Source: Calliopsis andreniformis (taxonomy: Eukaryota > Arthropoda > Insecta > Hymenoptera > Andrenidae). From it: a stretch of 64,000 nucleotides of DNA. Under the pieces are notes generated by a model. It saw nothing but the letters and a program-made list of their open reading frames with translations, did not search any database and was not told the DNA's origin. How positions within the stretch are numbered: position 1 is the first letter of the stretch; each line of letters opens with the position of its first letter. A program made the translations under genes and the position numbers. Where the stretch lies: assembly GCF_051401765.1 (NCBI RefSeq), contig NW_027480422.1, positions 23,144,001-23,208,000 on the forward strand, in the 5' to 3' direction. Shown here one piece after another: positions 40,141-52,480 of this stretch.

Positions 40141-42130
40141 ATTCATACTGGTTGCAATTATTCGTTATATACGATGGAAAAACTGTTGTATTTATTTTGT
40201 ATTTGGTGCTTCCGGCGTTGACTTCTTAGGCCCTAACTGTTAGATGTGGAGGACCAACGCCCTAGAGTGCAGCCTAGGTTGCCCGAAACGTAGAAATGAC
40301 CATATCTTTCAGACTGGTTGCAATTATTCCTTTTATACCATGAAAAAAATGTTGTATTTTTATTGTATTTTATGCTTCAGGCGTTGACTTCTAAGGCCCT
40401 AACTATTCGATGTGGTACAGCAACGCCCTTGAGCGAAGCCTAGGTTGCCCGGAACGTAAAAATGTCCTGTACTTTCACACTGGTTGCAATTATTCCTGTT
40501 ATATGATGGAAAAACTGTTGTACTTATGTTGTATTTTATGCTTCTGGCGTCGAATTCTAAGTCCCTAACTATTCGATCTGGTGGAGCAACGACCTAGAGT
40601 GAAGCCTAGGTTGCCCGGAACGTAGAAATGACCGTTACTTTCACACTGTTTGCAAATGTACATTATATACGATGGAAAAGCTGTTGTATTTATATTTTAT
40701 TTTATGCTTCTGGCGTTGACTTCTTAGGCCCTAACTATTTGATCCGGTGGAGCACCGCCCTGTAGTGAAGCCTAGGTTGCCCGGAACGTAGAAATGACCA
40801 TAACTTTCACACTGGTTTCAATTATTCGTTTTATACAATGGAAAAACTGTTCTATTTATTTTGTATTTTATGCTTCGGGCGTTGACTTCTATGGCCCTAG
40901 CTATTCGATCTGGTGGAGCAACGCCCTAGAGTGAAGCCTAGGTTGCCCGGAACGTAGAAATGACCGTTACTTTCACACTGTTTGCAAATGTACATTATAT
41001 ACGATGGAAAAGCTGTTGTATTTATATTGTATTTTATGCTTCTGGCGTTGAGTTCTTAGGCCCTAACTATTTTCTGGTGGAGCACCGCCCTGTAGTGAAG
41101 CCTAGGTTGCCCGGAACGTAGAAATGACCATAACTTTCACACTGGTTTCAATTATTTGTTTTATACAATGGAAAAACTGTTCTATTTATTTTGTATTTTA
41201 TGTTTCGGGCGTTGACTTCTATGGCCCTAACTATTCGATCTGGTGGAGCAACGCCCTAGAGTGAAGACTAGGTTGCCCGGAACGTAGAAATGACCATTAC
41301 CTTCACACTGTTTGCGATTATTCATTTTATACGATGGTAAAACTGTTGTACATACATCGTATTTTCTGCTTCTGTCGTTGACTTCTTAGGCCCTAACTAT
41401 TCGATCAGGTGGAGCAACGCCCTAGGGTGAAGCCTTGGTTGCCCGGAACCTAGAAATGACCATAACTTTCATACTGGTTGAAATTATTCGTTTTATACGA
41501 TGGTAAAACTGTTGTACATGTATCGTATTTTATGCTTCTGGCGTTGACTTGTTAGGCCCTAACTATTCGATCTGGTGGAACAACGCCCTAGAGTGATGCC
41601 TAGGTCGCCCGGATCGTAGAAATGACCATTACTTGCACACTGGATGCAATTATTCGTTTTATACGATGGAAAAACTGTTCTATTTATTTTGTATTTTATG
41701 CTTCGGGCGTTGACTTCTATGGCCCTAACTATTCGATCTGGTGGAGCAACGCCCTAGAGTGAAGCCTAGGTTTCGCGGAACGTAGAAATGACCATAACAT
41801 TCATACTGGTTGCAATTCTTCGTTTTATACGATGCATAGACTGTTGTATTTATTTTGTATTTTATGCCTCTGGCATTGACTCCTAAGGCCGTAGCTATTC
41901 GATGTGGTGGAGCAACGGCCTACAGTGAAGCCTAGGTTGCACGGAACGTAGAAATGACCATAACATTCATACTGGTTGCAATTATTCGTTATATACGATG
42001 GCACAACTGTTGTATTTATTTTGTATTTTATGCTTCTGGCGTTGACTTCTTAGGCCCTAACTATTCGATCAGGTGGAGCGACGCCCTAGGGTGAAGCCTA
42101 GGTTGCGCGGAACGTAGAAATGACCATAAC
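40141..42130 (+). repeat. 12-mer tandem duplication in unit 4, copy A
   Basis: This 1,990-bp segment (12 monomers less the 2-bp deletion) is followed directly by a nearly identical second copy. Matching landmarks are the ATTTGGTGCTTCCGG monomer at 40,201 and 42,191, the deletion marker at 41,067 and 43,057, and GTTGTACATG at 41,511 and 43,501. Differences are few, such as ATATGATGG against ATACGATGG near 40,501. Confidence 0.92.
41501..42000 (+). repeat. Block D type monomers imported into unit 4
   Basis: This stretch is absent from the other block C units. AGGTCGCCCGGATCG with ACTTGCACACTGG matches block B near 24,029. TAGGTTTCGCGGAACG followed by GCAATTCTTCG and ACGATGCATAGACTG matches block D at 54,047-54,120 and 57,865-57,936. 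The same stretch recurs 1,990 bp later. It shows sequence exchange between neighbouring domains before the 12-mer duplicated. Confidence 0.8.
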
Positions 42131-44120
42131 TTTCATACTGGTTGCAATTATTCGTTATATACGATGGAAAAACTGTTGTATTTATTTTGTATTTGGTGCT
42201 TCCGGCGTTGACTTCTTAGGCCCTAACTGTTAGATGTGGAGGACCAACGCCCTAGAGTGCAGCCTAGGTTGCCCGAAACGTAGAAATGACCATATCTTTC
42301 AGACTGGTTGCAATTATTCCTTTTATACCATGAAAAAAATGTTGTATTTTTATTGTATTTTATGCTTCAGGCGTTGACTTCTAAGGCCCTAACTATTCGA
42401 TGTGGTACAGCAACGCCCTTGAGCGAAGCCTAGGTTGCCCGGAACGTAAAAATGTCCTGTACTTTCACACTGGTTGCAATTATTCCTGTTATACGATGGA
42501 AAAACTGTTGTACTTATGTTGTATTTTATGCTTCTGGCGTCGAATTCTAAGTCCCTAACTATTCGATCTGGTGGAGCAACGACCTAGAGTGAAGCCTAGG
42601 TTGCGCGGAACGTAGAAATGACCGTTACTTTCACACTGTTTGCAAATGTACATTATATACGATGGAAAAGCTGTTGTATTTATATTTTATTTTATGCTTC
42701 TGGCGTTGACTTCTTAGGCCCTAACTATTTGATCCGGTGGAGCACCGCCCTGTAGTGAAGCCTAGGTTGCCCGGAACGTAGAAATGACCATAACTTTCAC
42801 ACTGGTTTCAATTATTCGTTTTATACAATGGAAAAACTGTTCTATTTATTTTGTATTTTATGCTTCGGGCGTTGACTTCTATGGCCCTAGCTATTCGATC
42901 TGGTGGAGCAACGCCCTAGAGTGAAGCCTAGGTTGCCCGGAACGTAGAAATGACCGTTACTTTCACACTGTTTGCAAATGTACATTATATACGATGGAAA
43001 AGCTGTTGTATTTATATTGTATTTTATGCTTCTGGCGTTGAGTTCTTAGGCCCTAACTATTTTCTGGTGGAGCACCGCCCTGTAGTGAAGCCTAGGTTGC
43101 CCGGAACGTAGAAATGACCATAACTTTCACACTGGTTTCAATTATTTGTTTTATACAATGGAAAAACTGTTCTATTTATTTTGTATTTTATGTTTCGGGC
43201 GTTGACTTCTATGGCCCTAACTATTCGATCTGGTGGAGCAACGCCCTAGAGTGAAGACTAGGTTGCCCGGAACGTAGAAATGACCATTACCTTCACACTG
43301 TTTGCGATTATTCATTTTATACGATGGTAAAACTGTTGTACATACATCGTATTTTCTGCTTCTGTCGTTGACTTCTTAGGCCCTAACTATTCGATCAGGT
43401 GGAGCAACGCCCTAGGGTGAAGCCTTGGTTGCCCGGAACCTAGAAATGACCATAACTTTCATACTGGTTGAAATTATTCGTTTTATACGATGGTAAAACT
43501 GTTGTACATGTATCGTATTTTATGCTTCTGGCGTTGACTTGTTAGGCCCTAACTATTCGATCTGGTGGAACAACGCCCTAGAGTGATGCCTAGGTCGCCC
43601 GGATCGTAGAAATGACCATTACTTGCACACTGGATGCAATTATTCGTTTTATACGATGGAAAAACTGTTCTATTTATTTTGTATTTTATGCTTCGGGCGT
43701 TGACTTCTATGGCCCTAACTATTCGATCTGGTGGAGCAACGCCCTAGAGTGAAGCCTAGGTTTCGCGGAACGTAGAAATGACCATAACATTCATACTGGT
43801 TGCAATTCTTCGTTTTATACGATGCATAGACTGTTGTATTTATTTTGTATTTTATGCCTCTGGCATTGACTCCTAAGGCCGTAGCTATTCGATGTGGTGG
43901 AGCAACGGCCTACAGTGAAGCCTAGGTTGCACGGAACGTAGAAATGACCATAACATTCATACTGGTTGCAATTATTCGTTATATACGATGGCACAACTGT
44001 TGTATTTATTTTGTATTTTATGCTTCTGGCGTTGACTTCTTAGGCCCTAACTATTCGATCAGGTGGAGCAACGCCCTAGGGTGAAGCCTAGGTTGCGCGG
44101 AACGTAGAAATGACCATAAC
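42131..44120 (+). repeat. 12-mer tandem duplication in unit 4, copy B
   Basis: This is the second copy of the 1,990-bp segment. It ends near 44,120, where GACCATAACTTTCACACTGG with GGTTTCAATTATCCG replaces the copy A form CTTTCATACTGGTTGC. From there the sequence follows the regular unit again (equivalent to 31,510 in unit 1). Confidence 0.92.
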
Positions 44121-45350
44121 TTTCACACTGGTTTCAATTATCCGTTTTATACAACGGAAAAACTCTTCTACTTATTTTGTATTTTATGCTTCGGCCGTTG
44201 ACTCCTAAGGCCCCAACTATTCGATCTGGTGGAGCAACGCCCTAGAGTGAAGCCTAGGTTGCCCGGAATATAGAAATGACCATCACCTTCACACGGTTTG
44301 CGATTATTCATTTTATACGATGGTAAAACTGTTGTACATGTATCGTATTTTATGCTTCTGGCGTTGACTTCTTAGGCTCTAACTATTCGACCAGATGGAG
44401 CAACGCCCTAGGGTGAAGCCTAGGTTGCCCGGAACGTAGAAATGACCATAACATTCATACTGGTTGCAATTATTCGTTATATACGATGGCACAACTGTTG
44501 TATTTATTTTGTATTTGGTGCTTCCGGCGTTGACTTCTTAGGCCCTAACTGTTAGATGTGGAGGACCAACGCCCTAGAGTGCAGCCTAGGTTGCCCGGAA
44601 CGTAGAAATGACCATATCTTTCAGACTGGTTGCAATTATTCCTTTTATACCTTGAAAAAAATGTTGTATTTTTATTGTACTTTATGCTTCAGGCGTTGAC
44701 TTTTAAGGCCCTAACTATTCGATGCGGTACAGCAACGCCCTTGAGCGAAGCCTAGGTTGCCCGGAACGTAAAAATGTCCTGTACTTTCACACTGGTTGCA
44801 ATTATTCCTGTTATACGATGGAAAAACTGTTGTACTTATGTTGTATTTTATGCTTCTGGCGTCGAATTCTAAGTCCCTCACTATTCGATCTGGTGGAGCA
44901 ACGCCCTAGAGTGAAGCCTAGGTTGCCCGGAACGTAGAAATGACCGTTACTTTCACACTGTTTGCAAATGTACATTATATACGATGGAAAAGCTGTTGTA
45001 TTTATATTGTATTTTATGGTTCTGGCGTTGACTTCTTAGGCCCTAACTATTTGATCTGGTGGAGCACCGCCCTGTAATGAAGCCTAGGTTGCCCGGAACG
45101 TAGAAATGACCATATCTTTCAAACTTGTTGCAATTATGCCAGTTATACGATGGTAAAAGTTATGTATTTTTATTGTATGTTATGCCTCTGGAGTTGTTTT
45201 CTAAGGCCCCAACTATTCGACCTGGTGGAGCAACGCCCTAGAGTGTAGTCTAGGTTGCACGGAAGATAGAAATGCCCATTTCTTTCACACTGGTTGTAAT
45301 TATTCCCGTTATACGATGGAATAACTGCTCTATTTTTATTTTATTTTATG

Positions 45351-48300
45351 CTTCTGGTGTTGACTGCTAAGGCCCTAGCTATTCGATCTGGTGGAGAAAC
45401 GCCCTAGGGTGAAGCCTAGGTTGCCCGGAACGTAGAAATGACCATCACCTTCACTCTGGTTGCAATTATCCCTGTTATACGATGGAAAAGCTGTTGTATC
45501 TTTATTGTATTTTATGCTTCTGTCGTTGACTTCTTAGGCCCTAACTATTGGATCTGGTGGACCAACGCCCTAGAGTGAAGCCTAGGTTGCCCTGGACGTG
45601 GAAATGACAATCACGTTCACATTTGTGGCAATTATTCCCGTTATAGGATGGAAAAACTGTTGTATTTTTATTGTATTTTATGTTTCGGGCGTTGACTTCT
45701 AAGGCCCTAGCTATTCGATATGGTGGAGCAACGCCCTAGAGTGAAGCCTAGGTCGCCCGAAACGTAGAAATGACCACTACTTTCACTCTGGTTGCAATTA
45801 TTCATGCTATACGATGGAAAAACTGTTGTATTTTTATTGTATTTTATGCTTCTCGCGTTGACTTCTTGGGCCCTAACTATTCGATGTGGTACAGCAACGC
45901 CCTTGAGCGAAGCCTAGGTTGCCCGGAACGTAAAAATGTCCTGTACTTTCACACTGGTTGCAATTATTCCTGTTATACGATGGAAAAACTGTTGTACTTA
46001 TGTTGTATTTTATGCTTCTGGCGTCGAATTCTAAGTCCCTAACTATTCGATCTGGTGGAGCAACGACCTAGAGTGAAGCCTAGGTTGCCCGGAACGTAGA
46101 AATGACCGTTACTTTCACACTGTTTGCAAATGTACATTATATACGATGGAAAAGCTGTTGTATTTATATTTTATTTTATGCTTCTGGCGTTGACTTCTTA
46201 GGCCCTAACTATTTGATCCGGTGGAGCACCGCCCTGTAGTGAAGCCTAGGTTGCCCGGAACGTAGAAATGACCATAACTTTCACACTGGTTTCAATTATT
46301 CGTTTTATACAATGGAAAAACTGTTCTATTTATTTTGTATTTTATGCTTCGGGCGTTGACTTCTATGGCCCTAGCTATTCGATCTGGTGGAGCAACGCCC
46401 TAGAGTGAAGCCTAGGTTGCCCGGAACGTAGAAATGACCGTTACTTTCACACTGTTTGCAAATGTACATTATATACGATGGAAAAGCTGTTGTATTTATA
46501 TTGTATTTTATGCTTCTGGCGCTGAGTTCTTAGGCCCTAACTATTTTCTGGTGGAGCACCGCCCTGTAGTGAAGCCTAGGTTGCCCGGAACGTAGAAATG
46601 ACCATAACTTTCACACTGGTTTCAATTATTTGTTTTATACAATGGAAAAACTGTTCTATTTATTTTGTATTTTATGTTTCGGGCGTTGACTTCTATGGCC
46701 CTAACTATTCGATCTGGTGGAGCAACGCCCTAGAGTGAAGCCTAGGTTGCCCGGAACGTAGAAATGACCATTACCTTCACACTGTTTGCGATTATTCATT
46801 TTATACGATGGTAAAACTGTTGTACATACATCGTATTTTCTGCTTCTGTCGTTGACTTCTTAGGCCCTAACTATTCGATCAGGTGGAGCAACGCCCTAGG
46901 GTGAAGCCTTGGTTGCCCGGAACCTAGAAATGACCATAACTTTCATACTGGTTGAAATTATTCGTTTTATACGATGGAAAAACTGTTGTATTAATTTTGT
47001 ATTTGGTGCTTCTGGCGTTGACTTCTTAGGCCCTAACTATTCGATCCGGTCGAGCAACGCTCTAGAGTCAAGCCTAGGTTGCCCGGAATGTAGAAATGAC
47101 CATCACTTTCACACTGGTTGCAATTATTCGTTTTATACGATGGAAAAACTGTTGTACATATATCGTATTTTATGCTTCTGGCGTTGACTTCTTAGGCCCT
47201 AACTATTCGATCAGGTGGAGCAACGCCCTAGGGTGAAGCCTAGGTTGCGCGGAACGTAGAAATGACCATAACTTTCACACTGGTTTCAATTATCCGTTTT
47301 ATACAATGGAAAAACTCTTCTACTTATTTTGTATTTTATGCTTCGGCCGTTGACTCCTAAGGCCCCAACTATTCGATCTGGTGGAGCAACGCCCTAGAGT
47401 GAAGCCTAGGTTGCCCGGAATATAGAAATGACCATCACCTTCACACGGTTTGCGATTATTCATTTTATACGATGGTAAAACTGTTGTACATGTATCGTAT
47501 TTTATGCTTCTGGCGTTGACTTCTTAGGCTCTAACTATTCGACCAGATGGAGCAACGCCCTAGGGTGAAGCCTAGGTTGCCCGGAACGTAGAAATGACCA
47601 TAACATTCATACTGGTTGCAATTATTCGTTATATACGATGGCACAACTGTTGTATTTATTTTGTATTTGGTGCTTCCGGCGTTGACTTCTTAGGCCCTAA
47701 CTGTTAGATGTGGAGGACCAACGCCCTAGAGTGCAGCCTAGGTTGCCCGGAACGTAGAAATGACCATATCTTTCAGACTGGTTGCAATTATTCCTTTTAT
47801 ACCTTGAAAAAAATGTTGTATTTTTATTGTACTTTATGCTTCAGGCGTTGACTTTTAAGGCCCTAACTATTCGATGCGGTACAGCAACGCCCTTGAGCGA
47901 AGCCTAGGTTGCCCGGAACGTAAAAATGTCCTGTACTTTCACACTGGTTGCAATTATTCCTGTTATACGATGGAAAAACTGTTGTACTTATGTTGTATTT
48001 TATGCTTCTGGCGTCGAATTCTAAGACCCTCACTATTCGATCTGGTGGAGCAACGCCCTAGAGTGAAGCCTAGGTTGCCCGGAACGTAGAAATGACCGTT
48101 ACTTTCACACTGTTTGCAAATGTACATTATATACGATGGAAAAGCTGTTGTATTTATATTGTATTTTATGGTTCTGGCGTTGACTTCTTAGGCCCTAACT
48201 ATTTGATCTGGTGGAGCGCCGCCCTGTAATGAAGCCTAGGTTGCCCGGAACGTAGAAATGACCATATCTTTCAAACTTGTTGCAATTATGCCAGTTATAC

Positions 48301-48502
48301 GATGGTAAAAGTTATGTATTTTTATTGTATGTTATGCCTCTGGAGTTGTTTTCTAAGGCCCCAACTATTCGACCTGGTGAAGCAACGCCCTAGAGTGTAG
48401 TCTAGGTTGCACGGAAGATAGAAATGCCCATTTCTTTCACACTGGTTGTAATTATTCCCGTTATACGATGGAATAACTGCTCTATTTTTATTTTATTTTA
48501 TG
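45351..48502 (+). repeat. Block C unit 5, 19-mer (3,152 bp)
   Basis: The deletion marker is at 46,541. At 46,420 and 47,200 it has the unit 1 states (GAACGTAG, GGCCCTAAC) rather than those of units 2 and 3. Its right part shares the G at 48,218 with unit 3. The unit is therefore a mosaic of lineages. Confidence 0.92.
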
Positions 48503-51412
48503 CTTCTGGTGTTGACTGCTAAGGCCCTAGCTATTCGATCTGGTGGAGAAACGCCCTAGGGTGAAGCCTAGGTTGCCCGGAACGTAGAAATGACCATCAC
48601 CTTCACTCTGGTTGCAATTATCCCTGTTATACGATGGAAAAGCTGTTGTATCTTTATTGTATTTTATGCTTCTGTCGTTGACTTCTTAGGCCCTAACTAT
48701 TGGATCTGGTGGACCAACGCCCTAGAGTGAAGCGTAGGTTGCCCTGGACGTGGAAATGACCATCACGTTCACATTTGTGGCAATTATTCCCGTTATAGGA
48801 TGGAAAAACTGTTGTATTTTTATTGTATTTTATGTTTCGGGCGTTGACTTCTAAGGCCCTAGCTATTCGATATGGTGGAGCAACGCCCTAGAGTGAAGCC
48901 TAGGTCGCCCGAAACGTAGAAATGACCACTACTTTCACTCTGGTTGCAATTATTCATGCTATACGATGGAAAAACTGTTGTATTTTTATTGTATTTTATG
49001 CTTCTCGCGTTGACTTCTTGGGCCCTAACTATTGGATGTGGTGGACCAACGCCCTAGAGTGAAGCCTAGGTTGCCCGGAACGTAGAAATGACCATACGTT
49101 TCACACTGGTTGCAATTATTCGTTTTATACGATGGAAAAACTGTTGTATTTATTCTGTATTTGGTGCTTCAGGCGTTGACTTCTAAGGCCCTAACTATTC
49201 GATCTGGTTGAGCAACACCCTAGAGCAAAACCTAGGTTTCCCGGAACGTAGAAATGACCACTACCTTTACGCTTGTTGCAATTATTCCTGTTATACGATG
49301 GACAAACTGTTGGATTTTGATTGTACTTTATGCTTCTGGCGTTGACTTCTAAGGCCCTATGTATTCGATCCGGTGGAGTAATGCCACGGAGTTAAGTCTA
49401 GGATGCCCGGAACGTAGAAATGGCCATTACTTTCACACTGGTTGCAATTACTCGTTTTATACGATGGAAAAACTGTTGTATTTATTTTGTATTTGGTGCT
49501 TCCGGCGTTGACTTCTTAGGCCCTAACTGTTAGATGTGGAGGACCAACGCCCTAGAGTGCAGCCTAGGTTGCCCGAAACGTAGAAATGACCATGTCTTTC
49601 AGACTGGTTGCAATTATTCCTTTTATACCATGAAAAAAATGTTGTATTTTTATTGTATTTTATGCTTCAGGCGTTGACTTCTAAGGCCCTAACTATTCGA
49701 TGTGGTACAGCAACGCCCTTGAGCGAAGCCTAGGTTGCCCGGAACGTAAAAATGTCCTGTACTTTCACACTGGTTGCAATTATTCCTGTTATACGATGGA
49801 AAAACTGTTGTACTTATGTTGTATTTTATGCTTCTGGCGTCGAATTCTAAGTCCCTAACTATTCGATCTGGTGGAGCAACGACCTAGAGTGAAGCCTAGG
49901 TTGCCCGGAACGTAGAAATGACCGTTACTTTCACACTGTTTGCAAATGTACATTATATACGATGGAAAAGCTGTTGTATTTATATTTTATTTTATGCTTC
50001 TGGCGTTGACTTCTTAGGCCCTAACTATTTGATCCGGTGGAGCACCGCCCTGTAGTGAAGCCTAGGTTGCCCGGAACGTAGAAATGACCATAACTTTCAC
50101 ACTGGTTTCAATTATTCGTTTTATACAATGGAAAAACTGTTCTATTTATTTTGTATTTTATGCTTCGGGCGTTGACTTCTATGGCCCTAGCTATTCGATC
50201 TGGTGGAGCAACGCCCTAGAGTGAAGCCTAGGTTGCCCGGAACGTAGAAATGACCGTTACTTTCACACTGTTTGCAAATGTACATTATATACGATGGAAA
50301 AGCTGTTGTATTTATATTGTATTTTATGCTTCTGGCGTTGAGTTCTTAGGCCCTAACTATTTTCTGGTGGAGCACCGCCCTGTAGTGAAGCCTAGGTTGC
50401 CCGGAACGTAGAAATGACCATAACTTTCACACTGGTTTCAATTATTTGTTTTATACAATGGAAAAACTGTTCTATTTATTTTGTATTTTATGTTTCGGGC
50501 GTTGACTTCTATGGCCCTAACTATTCGATCTGGTGGAGCAACGCCCTAGAGTGAAGCCTAGGTTGCCCGGAACGTAGAAATGACCATTACCTTCACACTG
50601 TTTGCGATTATTCATTTTATACGATGGTAAAACTGTTGTACATACATCGTATTTTCTGCTTCTGTCGTTGACTTCTTAGGCCCTAACTATTCGATCAGGT
50701 GGAGCAACGCCCTAGGGTGAAGCCTTGGTTGCCCGGAACCTAGAAATGACCATAACTTTCATACTGGTTGAAATTATTCGTTTTATACGATGGAAAAACT
50801 GTTGTATTTATTTTGTATTTGGTGCTTCCGGCGTTGACTTCTTAGGCCCTAACTGTTAGATGTGGAGGACCAACGCCCTAGAGTGCAGCCTAGGTTGCCC
50901 GGAACGTAGAAATGACCATATCTTTCAGACTGGTTGCAATTATTCCTTTTATACCTTGAAAAAAATGTTGTATTTTTATTGTACTTTATGCTTCAGGCGT
51001 TGACTTTTAAGGCCCTAACTATTCGATGCGGTACAGCAACGCCCTTGAGCGAAGCCTAGGTTGCCCGGAACGTAAAAATGTCCTGTACTTTCACACTGGT
51101 TGCAATTATTCCTGTTATACGATGGAAAAACTGTTGTACTTATGTTGTATTTTATGCTTCTGGCGTCGAATTCTAAGTCCCTCACTATTCGATCTGGTGG
51201 AGCAACGCCCTAGAGTGAAGCCTAGGTTGCCCGGAACGTAGAAATGACCGTTACTTTCACACTGTTTGCAAATGTACATTATATACGATGGAAAAGCTGT
51301 TGTATTTATATTGTATTTTATGGTTCTGGCGTTGACTTCTTAGGCCCTAACTATTTGATCTGGTGGAGCACCGCCCTGTAATGAAGCCTAGGTTGCCCGG
51401 AACGTAGAAATG
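48503..51412 (+). repeat. Block C unit 6, partly deleted 24-mer
   Basis: This unit retains four of the five extra monomers: one was lost inside ACGATGGAAAAACTGTTGT near 49,465. A second loss of four monomers (664 bp) occurred inside GATGGAAAAACTGTTGTATT near 50,790, where the register relative to unit 1 changes from 19,576 to 18,912. The deletion marker is at 50,357. Matching to unit 1 stops near 51,412. It shares GAAGCGTAGG at 48,734 and GAGTAATGCC at 49,379 only with unit 4. Confidence 0.88.
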
Positions 51413-52480
51413 AACATAACTTTCACACTGGTTTCAATTATTCGTTTTATACAATGGAAAAACTGTTCCATTTATTTTGTATTTTATGCTTCGGGCGTTG
51501 ACTTCTATGGCCCGAACTATTCGATCTGGTGGAGCAACGCCCTAGAGTGGAGCCTAGGTCGCCCGAAACGTGTAAATGACCATTACTTTCACTATGGTTG
51601 CAATTATTCCAGCTATACGATGGACAAACTGTTGGATTTTGATTGTACTTTATACTTCTGGCGTTGACTTCTAAGGCCCTATGTATTCGATCTGGTGTAG
51701 CAATGCCTCACAGTTAAGTCCACGATGCCCGCAACGTAGAAATGTCTATTACTTTCACAATGGTTGCAATTATTCGTTTTATACGATGGATAGACTGTTG
51801 TATTTATATTGTATTTTACAGTCATGGCGTTGTCTTCTAGTGCCGTATCTATTCGATGTGGTTGAGCAACGCCCTAGAGTGAAGAATAGGTTGCGCGGCA
51901 CGTAGAGATGACCATTACTGCCACACTGTTTGCAATTATTCGTATTATACAGTGGAACAACTGTTGTATTTATACGGCATTTTATGCTTCTGCCACTGAC
52001 TTCCAAGGCCCTAACTATTCCATGTGGTGGAGCAACGCCCTAGAGTGAAGCCTAGGTTGCCCGGAACATAGAAATGACCATAGCTTTCGCACTGGTGGCA
52101 ATTATTCCTGTTATACGATGGACAAACAGTTGGATTTTTAATGTACTTTATGCTTCTGGCGTTGACATCTAAGGCCCTATGTATTAGATCTGGTGGAGCA
52201 ATGTCTCAGTGTTAAGTCTAGGATTCACGGAACGTAGAAATGGCCGTTACTTTCACACTGGTTGCAATTACTCATTTTATGCGATGGAAAAACTGTTGTA
52301 CATATATCGTATTTTATGCTTCTGGCATTAACTTCTTAGGCCCTAACTATTCGATCTGGTGGAGCAACGCCCTAGGGTGAAGCCTAGGTTGCCCTGAACG
52401 TAGAAATAACCATAACTTTCATACTGGTTGCAATTATTCGTTTTATACGATGTAAAATCTGTTGTATTTATTTTGAATTT
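51413..52480 (+). repeat. Block D leading segment, diverged monomers
   Basis: Six or so monomers link block C to the first block D unit. They include forms seen again further right: AATGTACTTTATG with ATGTCTCAGTGTTAAG at 52,138-52,218 matches 60,766-60,845, and CATATATCGTATTTTATG with CTGGCATTAAC near 52,300 matches the region near 60,930. No gene is visible. Confidence 0.75.

Larger units (their letters stand above)
39047..45350 (+). repeat. Block C unit 4, expanded 38-mer (6,304 bp)
   Basis: This begins as a 24-mer unit, with the five extra monomers at 39,575-40,404. Near 41,500 it leaves the unit 1 sequence, carries about 600 bp of monomers of block B and D type, then repeats a 12-monomer segment and returns to the unit sequence near 44,120. 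Two copies of the 2-bp deletion marker are present, at 41,067 and 43,057. Its 38 monomers less 4 bp give 6,304, exactly twice 3,152 by coincidence of counts. Confidence 0.9.
28761..51412 (+). repeat. Block C: homogenised HOR array
   Basis: Six units follow one another, each starting with CTTCTGGTGTTGACTGC at 28,761, 32,743, 35,895, 39,047, 45,351 and 48,503. Unit lengths are 3,982, 3,152, 3,152, 6,304, 3,152 and about 2,910 bp. Each unit's monomers differ clearly from one another, while equivalent monomers in different units are almost identical. I noted about ten differences on comparing units 2 and 3 over 3,152 bp. This is the signature of recent unit-by-unit amplification. A 2-bp deletion in one monomer per 19/24-mer explains why lengths fall 2 bp short of multiples of 166. 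Confidence 0.95.

Noticed and set aside
39047..45350. Two clean 19-mer units, since 6,304 is exactly twice 3,152.
   Set aside because: The content shows a 24-mer form, imported monomers and a 12-mer duplication. The equality arises because 24 + 12 + 2 monomers equals 38 and two deletion markers are present.
51413..52480. Possible non-satellite junction between blocks C and D.
   Set aside because: All the usual monomer blocks are present in order and in register; only divergence is raised.
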